The position numbers and the translations under genes are program-made. 64,000 bases of DNA from Peptoniphilus gorbachii (GTDB lineage: Bacteria; Bacillota; Clostridia; Tissierellales; Peptoniphilaceae), in the NCBI RefSeq assembly GCF_016908115.1, contig NZ_JAFBDH010000001.1, positions 186,001 through 250,000 on the forward strand, written 5' to 3'. Each line of letters opens with the position of its first letter. The stretch's first letter is position 1. This document shows, one piece after another, positions 1 to 7,887 of this stretch. The notes under the pieces are model-generated. The model ran no database searches and had not been told where the DNA came from. It was given only the letters and a program-made list of their open reading frames with translations.

Positions 1-445
1 CATCAATTAAGTCTTTTGCTTCTTTTTTTCTGTTAAGTAATTTTCCAAGATCCTCTATTGACTTATACATTCCATCTGTGTTGTTTAGGTTCAAAAATCC
101 ATAGTCAAGGTCTGCTGCCTTGTATTTTGGAAGTAGGTCTGAAATTAAAGACACTGGTGAGAATACATAGTCTGGATTTATTTGCTTTAATTTTTCTATG
201 TCTGGTGTCATTGCCATTCCTACCTTAGGGACATCCTTATATCGTTCTGGCATTGGATCGATCTTTGAGTCTGGTACTGCAACTAGGTCTATGTTTAATT
301 TTTCCATTATATAAACTGTTGCCATTGATGTTGCTGCTATTCTCAGCTCGCCATTATTTGCTTTCTTACCAGATTTTTGACTCACGCAAGATGTTAATAA
401 TAGACTTGCTAGAAGTATGGCTAGAATCTTTTTTATTCTATTCAT
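1..445 (-). CDS. Haem ABC transporter substrate-binding lipoprotein (HtsA/IsdE-like), 3' end cut by window edge
   Basis: About 148 N-terminal residues are visible; the rest lies before base 1. The protein opens with a lipoprotein signal (charged MNRIKK, hydrophobic stretch, lipobox LLTSC), so it should be lipid-anchored outside the membrane. The mature part resembles the N-lobe of periplasmic-binding-protein family TroA/BtuF-like haem receptors: a strand reading RIAATSMATVYIMEKL, then D-P-M-P and a helix containing 'TPDIEKLKQINPDYVFSP'. The ATG at 445 overlaps the stop of the preceding Shp-type gene by 8 bases, so the two are translationally coupled. With Shp and NEAT proteins just upstream, it is probably the haem acceptor that feeds a permease and ATPase encoded beyond the window. 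The haem ligands cannot be judged in this fragment. Confidence 0.8.
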   Translation of the reverse strand, partial: MNRIKKILAILLASLLLTSCVSQKSGKKANNGELRIAATSMATVYIMEKLNIDLVAVPDSKIDPMPERYKDVPKVGMAMTPDIEKLKQINPDYVFSPVSLISDLLPKYKAADLDYGFLNLNNTDGMYKSIEDLGKLLNRKKEAKDLID

Positions 446-1400
446 AGATGTTTCTCCTTTTTTCTTCTAATTCATCTTCTACTTTTTTCTTGTAGTTATA
501 TGATAGGAGGGCTAGTATGATAAATCCTCCTGTTAATATTACAAAGAGTCCTATTAAGCCATAAATAAAAGCTAAAGTTATTTTGCCTAATTTTGTCTTT
601 TGTGTTCCTTTTTCATCTTGGTCATCTGAATAATATAATTTTTTAATTATTGGAGAATCCTTTGTCAAAAGTCCATGGTCATAACCCAAGTCACCAGCAG
701 AAAATTTTGAGTTGACAGGTTTTTGCTCTATTACTTCTCCTTGGTTAGGAGCTTGTAAAACTTCTCCAACTTGTTCATCATTGTCTAGTGGTTTTAAGTT
801 GCTTAGGTTAGGTGTATTGTTCTTTGTATTTGTTTTAGGAATGTTTACTTGTGCCTGGGGGGCTTCCGCTGCTACTTCTTGTTTATTAGTATTTCTTGAT
901 GAACTATTTTGAAGGGTTGCAAAGTCAGTGTTACCATTAACCAGATCTGATATTGTGTAGTAAAATATTACATCCCTTCCCATGGGCCCTACAAAAAATG
1001 TTGCCCTTACGATTACATTTTTGCTTGGTATCTCAAATCTGTAATCTCGTGTTTCTGCTGTCTTTCCTGTAACTTCTGCTGGTACAGAATAGAAACTATT
1101 GTCGCCATAATTTTGGACTGCGAAGGTTTCATTTTTTATATAGTTGGCTAGGTTATAACGGACTGACAAAAATATTCTTCCATCATCTGTTGTTTCTACC
1201 AAAGCTTGTGGACATACTACATTTTCTGTCATACCCTGTCCTATGCCTGGATTGTTACCTGGGTCTTCTATGACTCCTGTAACTGGATGGATATAGTATG
1301 GCGTTGTCTTTGCTATTTCTTGTGAATAGGCATAGGTAACATTTATTAGACTTGTAAAAATGAGAGCCATAAGGCAAAGGCTATTTATTATTTTTTTCAT
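438..1400 (-). CDS. Shp-type cell-surface haem-binding protein
   Basis: A 320-residue protein with a signal peptide (residues 1-25), an Shp/NEAT-like beta-sandwich at about 33-162, a low-complexity linker, and a membrane anchor at about 271-295 followed by a charged tail. Shp hallmarks are visible: YYIHPVTGVIEDPG (35-48), GQGM ending at Met57, and VGPMGRDVIFYYTISDL around Met140. Streptococcal Shp holds haem iron between two methionines. Met57 and Met140 sit at comparable positions, so bis-Met ligation is a reasonable inference. Shp passes haem to the HtsA lipoprotein, and here the downstream gene encodes such a lipoprotein. It overlaps the upstream NEAT gene by 20 bases. Confidence 0.85.
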   Translation of the reverse strand: MKKIINSLCLMALIFTSLINVTYAYSQEIAKTTPYYIHPVTGVIEDPGNNPGIGQGMTENVVCPQALVETTDDGRIFLSVRYNLANYIKNETFAVQNYGDNSFYSVPAEVTGKTAETRDYRFEIPSKNVIVRATFFVGPMGRDVIFYYTISDLVNGNTDFATLQNSSSRNTNKQEVAAEAPQAQVNIPKTNTKNNTPNLSNLKPLDNDEQVGEVLQAPNQGEVIEQKPVNSKFSAGDLGYDHGLLTKDSPIIKKLYYSDDQDEKGTQKTKLGKITLAFIYGLIGLFVILTGGFIILALLSYNYKKKVEDELEEKRRNIYE

Positions 1401-2862
1401 TATCTTTTAGCCCTCCTAAAAACATCATTTCATCTTTCATATCTTTTACTTCTTGCAAATTTTTTCGAATTACAACAAAGGCTATTGCATTTAATCCTAT
1501 AAATATTAGGAGTATTAAAATAATAATGCCCTTTGATTCTTTTTCTTCGATTTCTTGTCCCTCAATCCCATTCTCTTTATCTTTATTTTGATTGGAGGAT
1601 GATCCCTTGTTTTCTTGACTTGTAATTTTATTTTGTAGTGATCCTATAGAAGGTGGGCTTGTGTTTTGTGTTGTTGAACTAACTTGTGGTCCTTCTACTG
1701 GCATAGGGGATGAGGAATCTGAAGAGCTTGATATTTTTTGATTCTGTGGTTTTTTAACTGTCGCCATAAAGGCCTTTGCTTTTTCTTCCTTTGAACTACT
1801 AGTGTTTGTGCTTATATTGCTTAGTGTAGGCAAATTTTTATTATCTAAGGTTTTATTTACTTGCACACGTGCACTAGCACTTTTTACAAGTATGAAGTTT
1901 GCTGAATCTTTTGTTTTAAATTCAATGTAGTCTCCATTGACTTTGTAATTTATCTTCTTTTTTTCTCCATTATTTACTTCATAAAGACTTAATTTGTCTT
2001 GTCCTTTGAATTTTAAAAGAGGTAATTTTAAATCAAATTCTTTATTTGCGTAAATCTTTTTTCTCTTTGCTTGAATGCTTTCTTCCTTGCCTGTTATTTC
2101 ATCTAGGGACCCTAAAAACTCAATCTTAAAAACATTCACTTGATCTAACTTATCAAAGTCCTTAGTGTAGTCTTCTGCTTCTTTCCCAGATAACTTATTG
2201 CCATAAAAATAAAACTCTTCTTCAAAGGTGTCTGGTCCGTAGTTGACTATCAAGTTTTTATTTTGGACTTCTCCAGCTTCCTTTGAATTAAATTCTGGCT
2301 TCTTTGGTCCTTCTTTAAACTTCTTTATTAAAGTTGCTTCACTTTCATTTATTTTTTTTATTTTGTCAAAGTCTAATTTTATTCTCGCCCTTATTGGTTC
2401 GTCACCCATGGGCTCTACCTTTGGATCTACATAAACCTTTGTCATTTCATCCATATTAATTAAGTTTGTCTTAAATACTCTTGGCCTTTTGTCCTCTTCC
2501 TTAGGTACTTCTAGGTCATAGCAACCTGCTTCTGCCCTGTGATAAATTCCATCTTCCTTTTGGAAATATATATTTACTAAGGACGCTGTTATGGACATAT
2601 ATTCCATCTTGTCTGATCCTATGTATAAATTTGCTTCTTTATTATCTACTTCTATCTCGGCTCTTTGTATAAGGGCCTTGTTGCCCATACTAGGCTTTTC
2701 TTCTATGGCATGCCATAACTTAATTGGAATTTCATAGTAGCCATCTTCTAAATTTATTTCTTCTTTCTCTGGTGTGCTTTCATTGTCCGCAAATACAAAA
2801 TTTGTTAAGAATAGTAAAGATAATAAAAATACTAGAGATATGTAAATTTTTTTATTTTTCAT
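1381..2862 (-). CDS. NEAT-domain surface protein, membrane-anchored haem receptor
   Basis: A 493-residue protein with a signal peptide (1-25). A NEAT domain spans about 40-168, with DGYYEIPIKLWHAIEEKPSM at the start, the lip-helix sequence KPSMGNKAL, and ARIKLDFDK at the end where the haem-ligand strand lies in this family. A second beta-rich domain (about 205-335) ends in FILVKS, like Ig-like repeats of clostridial surface proteins. A Ser/Pro/Gln/Asn-rich linker, one membrane helix (about 448-470) and a short cytoplasmic tail follow. No LPXTG motif is seen, so anchoring is by the membrane helix. As first gene of the operon behind a Fur box, it probably captures haem at the surface and passes it to the Shp-type protein. 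Confidence 0.82.
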   Translation of the reverse strand: MKNKKIYISLVFLLSLLFLTNFVFADNESTPEKEEINLEDGYYEIPIKLWHAIEEKPSMGNKALIQRAEIEVDNKEANLYIGSDKMEYMSITASLVNIYFQKEDGIYHRAEAGCYDLEVPKEEDKRPRVFKTNLINMDEMTKVYVDPKVEPMGDEPIRARIKLDFDKIKKINESEATLIKKFKEGPKKPEFNSKEAGEVQNKNLIVNYGPDTFEEEFYFYGNKLSGKEAEDYTKDFDKLDQVNVFKIEFLGSLDEITGKEESIQAKRKKIYANKEFDLKLPLLKFKGQDKLSLYEVNNGEKKKINYKVNGDYIEFKTKDSANFILVKSASARVQVNKTLDNKNLPTLSNISTNTSSSKEEKAKAFMATVKKPQNQKISSSSDSSSPMPVEGPQVSSTTQNTSPPSIGSLQNKITSQENKGSSSNQNKDKENGIEGQEIEEKESKGIIILILLIFIGLNAIAFVVIRKNLQEVKDMKDEMMFLGGLKDNEKNNK

Positions 2863-2887
2863 TATAAAGACCCCTTGTTATCAATTT

Positions 2888-2918
2888 ATATTACTCAGGT
2901 AATGATATTACTTATCAA
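2888..2918 (-). promoter_or_regulatory. Fur box overlapping the haem-operon promoter
   Basis: GGTAATGATATTACTTATC at 2898-2916 matches 15 of 19 positions of the classical Fur box GATAATGATAATCATTATC. On the minus strand a -35-like TTGATA (2913-2918) and a -10-like TAATAT (2888-2893) lie 19 bases apart, with the box filling the spacer. Fur bound here would block RNA polymerase when iron is plentiful. The promoter hexamers are a weaker inference than the box. Confidence 0.75.
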
Positions 2919-3009
2919 TAAAATAAACTATAATAAATTCACGGAATTTTTGTTAACTCTGATTTACTTGCAGAAAAAATTTTATAAATATATTATTTTA
3001 ATTTTTGTA

Positions 3010-3045
3010 ATAAAAATAAACCCTAGTCTTTGACTAGAGTTTAAA
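3010..3045 (-). terminator. Rho-independent terminator after the DtxR-like gene
   Basis: An 11-bp stem (3018-3028 with 3032-3042; core CCTAGTC/GACTAGA) has a 3-base loop, followed on the minus strand by a T-rich run. It closes the 3084-7647 operon and separates it from the haem operon. Confidence 0.75.
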
Positions 3046-3083
3046 ATCTTTTTATCTATTTTACGGTGTAAAAATTTAAGTAT

Positions 3084-3917
3084 TTAACTTAAACAAAGGT
3101 TAACTATGAATAAAAAATTTGCTTTTTTTTCATGAATTGTTATTCCCATTTGAGATTTAATTTTTAAAATCAAGGATGCTTCTAAAATTATTCCATCTGA
3201 TGTTGACCAGTAATCAATTAAATTAAGAGGAATCTTAAAAATCCTGTCCTTAGAATTTATTTCTATTTCTTCTCCATCATCAAAATAAAATAGCTTTGTA
3301 GCAATTGCTTTTTTAATGTAACCTTGATAAGCCTTCTTTATGGTCTTAGTCGAAAGTTCTATATAGGATTCTTCTCCAATTATTAAATATGCGTGATCAT
3401 CAAAGCCCATAAGTGCCATTGAATTATCTACAAAGGAGTTTTTGCTATCTTCAGAAATTTTTTTTATTGAAAAATTAATTTCATGCCTTCCCTTTTCTAA
3501 ATATTGGGAAATATCTTGGACCTTCTCTCTCCCCTGAATATCTTTAGCTAAAATCATACTTTTGTATCTTTTTTCTAGTGCCTCTTGGTAAGGAATAAGT
3601 CTCTTTGACAACATTTCAAGGCTGATACTTTTAGCAAGATTATCGTCAATACCCAAAAATTTTTGTATTACAAAAAAATTCTTTTCAAAATTTTCATTAT
3701 AAAATTCTGAAAGCTCCTGTCCTATTTTTGTCAACTTATACTCATTATCGTCTTTGTATAGAATGCCTGTAAGAATCATTTTATCTAGAATTTTTTTTGA
3801 GTTAGGCCGAGAACAACTAAAGAATTGACTTGCTTCTGTGATGGTCTTCCTTCCTTCATGATTTTTTATAAATAATAAATATTCAATTTGTATTTTTGTT
3901 ATATCCAAATTTATCAT
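3084..3917 (-). CDS. DtxR/MntR-like winged-helix regulator with altered metal site
   Basis: 277 residues. Residues 5-70 form a winged helix-turn-helix (TITEASQFFSCSRPNSKKIL, then a wing and KLTKIGQEL). Residues 71-110 resemble the DtxR dimerisation helices (EFYNENFEKNFFVIQKFLGI ... LEMLSKRL). In DtxR and MntR this second segment carries the E-H metal ligands. Here the Glu is present (E101) but the following His is Met102 by my alignment, so metal sensing may be lost or changed. The C-terminal half (about 125-277) is beta-rich and I do not recognise it. The gene lies 4 bases after the ABC exporter pair and is probably its regulator. It has no strong ribosome site and may be coupled to the gene upstream. 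Confidence 0.6.
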   Translation of the reverse strand: MINLDITKIQIEYLLFIKNHEGRKTITEASQFFSCSRPNSKKILDKMILTGILYKDDNEYKLTKIGQELSEFYNENFEKNFFVIQKFLGIDDNLAKSISLEMLSKRLIPYQEALEKRYKSMILAKDIQGREKVQDISQYLEKGRHEINFSIKKISEDSKNSFVDNSMALMGFDDHAYLIIGEESYIELSTKTIKKAYQGYIKKAIATKLFYFDDGEEIEINSKDRIFKIPLNLIDYWSTSDGIILEASLILKIKSQMGITIHEKKANFLFIVNLCLS

Positions 3918-3921
3918 TGAA

Positions 3922-5580
3922 TTATGACTCCATTTCTCTCTTTACTTCTACTATTCTGTCACAAATCCTAAGAGAACTATCACGGTGAGATGAAATTATA
4001 ATATTTTTATTTTTTCTCTCATTATATAGGGACTTTAAAATTATCCCTTCGTTTAATGCATCTATGTTAGCCGTTGGTTCATCAAGTAGATATAGCTTTG
4101 ATTTTCTTAAAAAGATTCTTGCTAAAGCCAGCCTTTGAGCTTGTCCAGTGGAGATTTCATTATTTTCCTTTACTATCTCTGTGTCCAACTTCTTATCAAG
4201 TGTCATTATGAAATCATAAATATTTGCCTTCTTGCAAGCTTCTATTAATTCATCTTCACTTGCATCTTTTTTTGCAATTTTCAAGTTATCTCTAATGCTT
4301 CCTCTAAATAAATGGGTTTCTTGACTTAAGTAAGAAATGTTCTCTCTTAAATTTAATGTATTCAAGTCTTTTATGTTTTTTTCATTTAGGCAAATCTTAC
4401 CACTCTTTGGATCGTAAAATCTCATCATTAATTTTATTAAGGTCGACTTGCCACAACCACTTTTCCCTTTAAGACCTATTATCTCATTTAACTGAGCTTT
4501 AAAGTTAAAATCATTAATGAGTTTTGTTTCATCATAAGAAAAATTCACTTTCTCAAGACATATATTTTCATAATCAATTTCTTCTCCCTCGTAATTTATC
4601 GGTGTAAGGGGATTTTCTTCTAAAAGTTCCATGACTCTCTTGCCACAAGCAAAGGTCAAGACTAAATTATTTGCAAGAGATGAAAGGGCACTTGTGGGTC
4701 CAAAAGAAGAAATGAAAACTCCCAAGGGAAATAATAATCCACTTAGGTCAAGGATTGACTCATTATAAAGCTTGAATGCCACCATTGTAAAAATTAAATC
4801 TGCAAGTATTATTGTAAAAGATGTGAGAGCAAAGTTATTAGATGACTTTTCTGTAAGAATCTTGGTAGACCTGTTTAGCTTGTTTGCTTCAAATTCAATC
4901 TCTTTATACCTATCATCAAAATACGAAAAATTAATAATTTCTTTTATTCCCTTAAAACTTTCCAGGATTAGAGAATTTAAAGTCGATAAATTCTTCCTCT
5001 GCCTTCGCCCAATTTCTCCAGCAGATTTTTCAGTAATAATTGGGATAATTATAGCTAATGTTAAGTGAAAAACTAGAAGTATCCAAGAATAAATTGGATT
5101 AAATTTCCACAAGATTACGAAGAAAAATAAGGTGTGAGCAAGAGCTATACAAACAGGAGAAATTGTATGTGCATAAAATACCTCTAGTAGCTCTATATCT
5201 GATGTGATTATAGAAATTAATTCTCCCTTGTTTTTTCCATTCATCTTGGCTGGTCCCAAGGATCTTAGTTTTTTGAAGATTTTATCTCTTAATATTGCTA
5301 AAATTTTGAAGGCTATATAGTGGTTTAAAAGCTGTTCTAAATACTTAAAAAAAGCCCTTAGTATAGCTAAAGTGAATAAAACTCCAATTACTAATTTTAT
5401 ATTTATATTTTGACCTAATAATAGCTTACTTAGATATAGCAAACCTATTGAGGGCAATAAAGTCGCAAATATGTGTCCACTTGCGCCAAAAAAGATGGCA
5501 AATAACATTTGTAACTTCAAAGTACCTACAAGAGATAGGAGTTTTCCTATTAAATTTTTATATTCAATTAATTTTTTCAT
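3922..5580 (-). CDS. ABC exporter-type protein, half of a heterodimer (degenerate signature motif)
   Basis: 552 residues: six membrane helices (about 1-300) fused to an ATPase domain (about 335-552). Walker A is GKSGCGKST, the Q-loop SQETHLF, Walker B LYLLDEP and the switch histidine SSHR. The signature motif reads ISTGQ instead of LSGGQ. Its start overlaps the partner gene's end by 17 bases. In this fold the signature of one half acts on ATP bound to the other half, so this change belongs to the same composite site as the missing Q-loop glutamine in the partner. Substrate unknown. Its place next to haem uptake and a DtxR-like regulator suggests haem, metal or siderophore traffic. It resembles CydDC and Irt-type transporters only in architecture. 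Confidence 0.8.
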   Translation of the reverse strand: MKKLIEYKNLIGKLLSLVGTLKLQMLFAIFFGASGHIFATLLPSIGLLYLSKLLLGQNINIKLVIGVLFTLAILRAFFKYLEQLLNHYIAFKILAILRDKIFKKLRSLGPAKMNGKNKGELISIITSDIELLEVFYAHTISPVCIALAHTLFFFVILWKFNPIYSWILLVFHLTLAIIIPIITEKSAGEIGRRQRKNLSTLNSLILESFKGIKEIINFSYFDDRYKEIEFEANKLNRSTKILTEKSSNNFALTSFTIILADLIFTMVAFKLYNESILDLSGLLFPLGVFISSFGPTSALSSLANNLVLTFACGKRVMELLEENPLTPINYEGEEIDYENICLEKVNFSYDETKLINDFNFKAQLNEIIGLKGKSGCGKSTLIKLMMRFYDPKSGKICLNEKNIKDLNTLNLRENISYLSQETHLFRGSIRDNLKIAKKDASEDELIEACKKANIYDFIMTLDKKLDTEIVKENNEISTGQAQRLALARIFLRKSKLYLLDEPTANIDALNEGIILKSLYNERKNKNIIISSHRDSSLRICDRIVEVKREMES

Positions 5581-7282
5581 TTAAACCCCACATTTCTAAT
5601 TCTCTTTGGTATTTATAAATACCAGAAAATAATTTTCCCTTACTTATTTCTTCAAAACTTCCTTCTTCAGCAACCTTCTTATTGTCAAGATAGTATATAT
5701 AGTCTGCCTGAAGAACTGTGTTGAGCCTATGAGTAATGAGAATTATGGTCATTTTTTCTTTTAATTTTTGTATAAGATTTAGAATTAGATCTTCGGATTC
5801 CTTATCTATATTTGAAATGGACTCATCTAAAATTAAAATCTTTGGTTCTTTCAAAAGAACCCTTCCTATTGCAAGTCTTTGTTTTTGCCCACCTGATAGG
5901 TTGTTACCAGCACTTTCTAACTTACTATCTAAGCAACCTATATTTTTAAAGTAGGAATAAAGACCAACTTCTTCCAAAACTTCTATTAACTTATCATCGT
6001 CTGCATTTTTATTTGCAATTTTAAGATTATACCTAAGACTTTCCTTAAAAAAGTAAGGATTATTGTCTACTAACATTATGTTTTCGTTTAAAGAATCATT
6101 TGAAATTTCACTTAAACCCTTGTAAAGTATTTCTCCATCATATTTTCTTTTAATACCTCCAACTAATTTCGCAAGAGTAGACTTTCCACAACCACTTTCA
6201 CCTACTATGGCTGTGATTTTGTTAGCCTTAATCTTCATATTTAAGTTTTTTAAAATTTCTTTTTCTCCGTAAGAAAAATTTAAATTTCTTATTTCTATAT
6301 CCACCTTTTCGTCCTTTATTACATCTTCAAAATCCTCTATACTTTCTATTTCTAAAATTTCAAAAAGAGAATTGGCTGCTGTAATTCCATTCATCGCAAC
6401 ATGAAAAAGTGCTCCTAGCCGTCTCAAGGGCAAGAAAAATTCTTGACTCAAGAGTATAAAAGAAAAGGCTGCAAAGATTGAAAGCTGACCCTTAGAATAA
6501 TAATAGATGGATAAAATTATTCCCAAAGCTGATCCTGCATAAGAAACTAAATCTAGGACTGTGATATTATTAAGCTGCATCATGAGAAGCTTCATGGTTT
6601 TGACCCTAAAGTCCTCTGCCTTTTCATTTAGTAGGTCATTGTAGTCTTCATCTGCATTAAAAACTTCTAAACTTGTTAAGCCATATAGGAAGTCTATAAA
6701 AACTTCTGACAGATTTGTATATGATTTCCAATAAGTTTTTACAACTTTTTTTGCAAGTTTTTGCACCATCATTATGGCAATAGGTATTAGTGGTATTAAT
6801 AAAAGCATTACTATTGCAATTTTAAAATTTAAAAATGAAAGTATGAAAAATAAAATTACAGGACCTATTAAGGCGAATAGAAGTTGTGGCAAGAGAGCAG
6901 AGTAAAATAAGTTGAGTTGCTCTATCCCCTCTACACCCAAATTTATAACTTCTGAAATAGAAACTTTGCTGCCATACTCCATCTTAAAAGAAAAAACTTT
7001 TTTCATTAGTCTTTCTCTCAGGGTATTTTTAATCCTATAGGAAGCCTTATAAGATATACTTGCTTCTATCTTTATTAAGAAAATATTTAGTCCAATTATT
7101 AAGAGCATAAAGAAAATAAATTTGCTCCCACTAAAATTTGAATTAATTATACTTTCTATTGACTTACCTATTAAAAAAATCAGGGCAACATTAGTGGCCA
7201 TTTGTAAAATTTTTATAAGTAAAAGCTTTAAGATTTGTATCTTCTCACTCTTTAACTCATTGAATAATTTCTTGTTAAACAT
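5564..7282 (-). CDS. ABC exporter-type protein, partner half (altered Q-loop)
   Basis: 572 residues: six membrane helices (about 15-295) and an ATPase domain (about 325-560). Walker A is GESGCGKST, the signature LSGGQ is canonical, Walker B is ILILDES and the switch histidine is ITHR. The Q-loop position reads MLVDNNPYFF, with no glutamine. Together with ISTGQ in the downstream partner this predicts one full and one degenerate ATP site, as in many heterodimeric exporters. It starts 2 bases after the stop of the DUF454 gene, so the three genes form one transcript with the regulator last. Confidence 0.8.
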   Translation of the reverse strand: MFNKKLFNELKSEKIQILKLLLIKILQMATNVALIFLIGKSIESIINSNFSGSKFIFFMLLIIGLNIFLIKIEASISYKASYRIKNTLRERLMKKVFSFKMEYGSKVSISEVINLGVEGIEQLNLFYSALLPQLLFALIGPVILFFILSFLNFKIAIVMLLLIPLIPIAIMMVQKLAKKVVKTYWKSYTNLSEVFIDFLYGLTSLEVFNADEDYNDLLNEKAEDFRVKTMKLLMMQLNNITVLDLVSYAGSALGIILSIYYYSKGQLSIFAAFSFILLSQEFFLPLRRLGALFHVAMNGITAANSLFEILEIESIEDFEDVIKDEKVDIEIRNLNFSYGEKEILKNLNMKIKANKITAIVGESGCGKSTLAKLVGGIKRKYDGEILYKGLSEISNDSLNENIMLVDNNPYFFKESLRYNLKIANKNADDDKLIEVLEEVGLYSYFKNIGCLDSKLESAGNNLSGGQKQRLAIGRVLLKEPKILILDESISNIDKESEDLILNLIQKLKEKMTIILITHRLNTVLQADYIYYLDNKKVAEEGSFEEISKGKLFSGIYKYQRELEMWGLNEKIN

Positions 7283-7284
7283 TT

Positions 7285-7647
7285 CTACTCCTTGATTGTC
7301 TTAATTTTAAAAATAAAGTATATGTAGTGAAAAATTAGCACTAGTAAAAGTGTGATTCTCGCATGCAAATTGTTTACAAAATAAAATGATATAGCTAAAA
7401 AGAAAGTGATTGTCATAAGAATCTTTCTCTTCCTCTCTCTTGTCATACCAGTCTTGTTTTTTATTGGCTCAATATTTTCTTTGTAAAGTTTAGTAGAAAT
7501 AAAATAGTCGTTGAACTTTTTTGATCCTCTTGCAAAGCAATAAGTTGCCAGTAACAAGAAGGGAGTTGCTGGTAATAAAGGCAAATATATCCCGACTATT
7601 CCAATCCCCAAAAATATAAATCCAAATATTAAAAATAAAATCTTCAA
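7285..7647 (-). CDS. YbaN/DUF454 small membrane protein
   Basis: 120 residues with an N-terminal membrane hairpin. It carries the family's hallmark loop, IGIVGIYLPLLPATPFLLLA (about 16-35) followed by FARGS, and more hydrophobic segments near 77-93 and 97-115. The start is TTG at 7647, placed 6 bases after a strong AAGGAGG. The family's biochemical role is unknown, though members often sit near haem or metal transport genes. As first gene of the operon, it lies directly before the ABC pair. Confidence 0.8.
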   Translation of the reverse strand: MKILFLIFGFIFLGIGIVGIYLPLLPATPFLLLATYCFARGSKKFNDYFISTKLYKENIEPIKNKTGMTRERKRKILMTITFFLAISFYFVNNLHARITLLLVLIFHYIYFIFKIKTIKE

Positions 7648-7841
7648 TTATATCCTCCTTAACTTTTGTTTTTTTAATTTTTCAAAATAAATACTAACAA
7701 AGAATTTTTTATAAGTAAATAATATTGATATCGGATATCATTTTGTTTCCCTTAAATATATTCACTTTTTTTATGTTCTACGTTGATTTATAGGGACTCG
7801 AACTTTGTTAACCGAAGTTAATTTTATATAGAAATCAAGGC
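7648..7841 (-). promoter_or_regulatory. Promoter region of the DUF454-ABC-DtxR-like operon with palindromic operator candidate
   Basis: TGATATCGGATATCA at 7726-7740 is a perfect 7-1-7 inverted repeat about 80 bases upstream of the start codon, with a -10-like TATAAA about 20 bases downstream on the minus strand. A second element, TTAAC-N4-GTTAA, lies at 7808-7821. One of these is likely the operator for the DtxR-like regulator encoded at the operon's end. The assignment is inference. Confidence 0.45.
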
Positions 7842-7872
7842 AAAAAAATAAGACCCTGGTTGCCCAGAGCCT
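7842..7872 (-). terminator. Rho-independent terminator of ileS
   Basis: On the minus strand an 8-bp stem GGCTCTGG/CCAGGGTC (7864-7871 with 7852-7859, two G-T pairs) closes a GCAA tetraloop and is followed by TTATTTTTTT. It sits 16 bases after the ileS stop. Confidence 0.85.
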
Positions 7873-7887
7873 TTCATCTTATAAACT

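Noticed and set aside
7808-7821. AdcR-type site TTAAC-GTTAA
   Set aside because: Half-sites are right but the spacer is 4 instead of 2 bases, and no AdcR/MarR gene is nearby.
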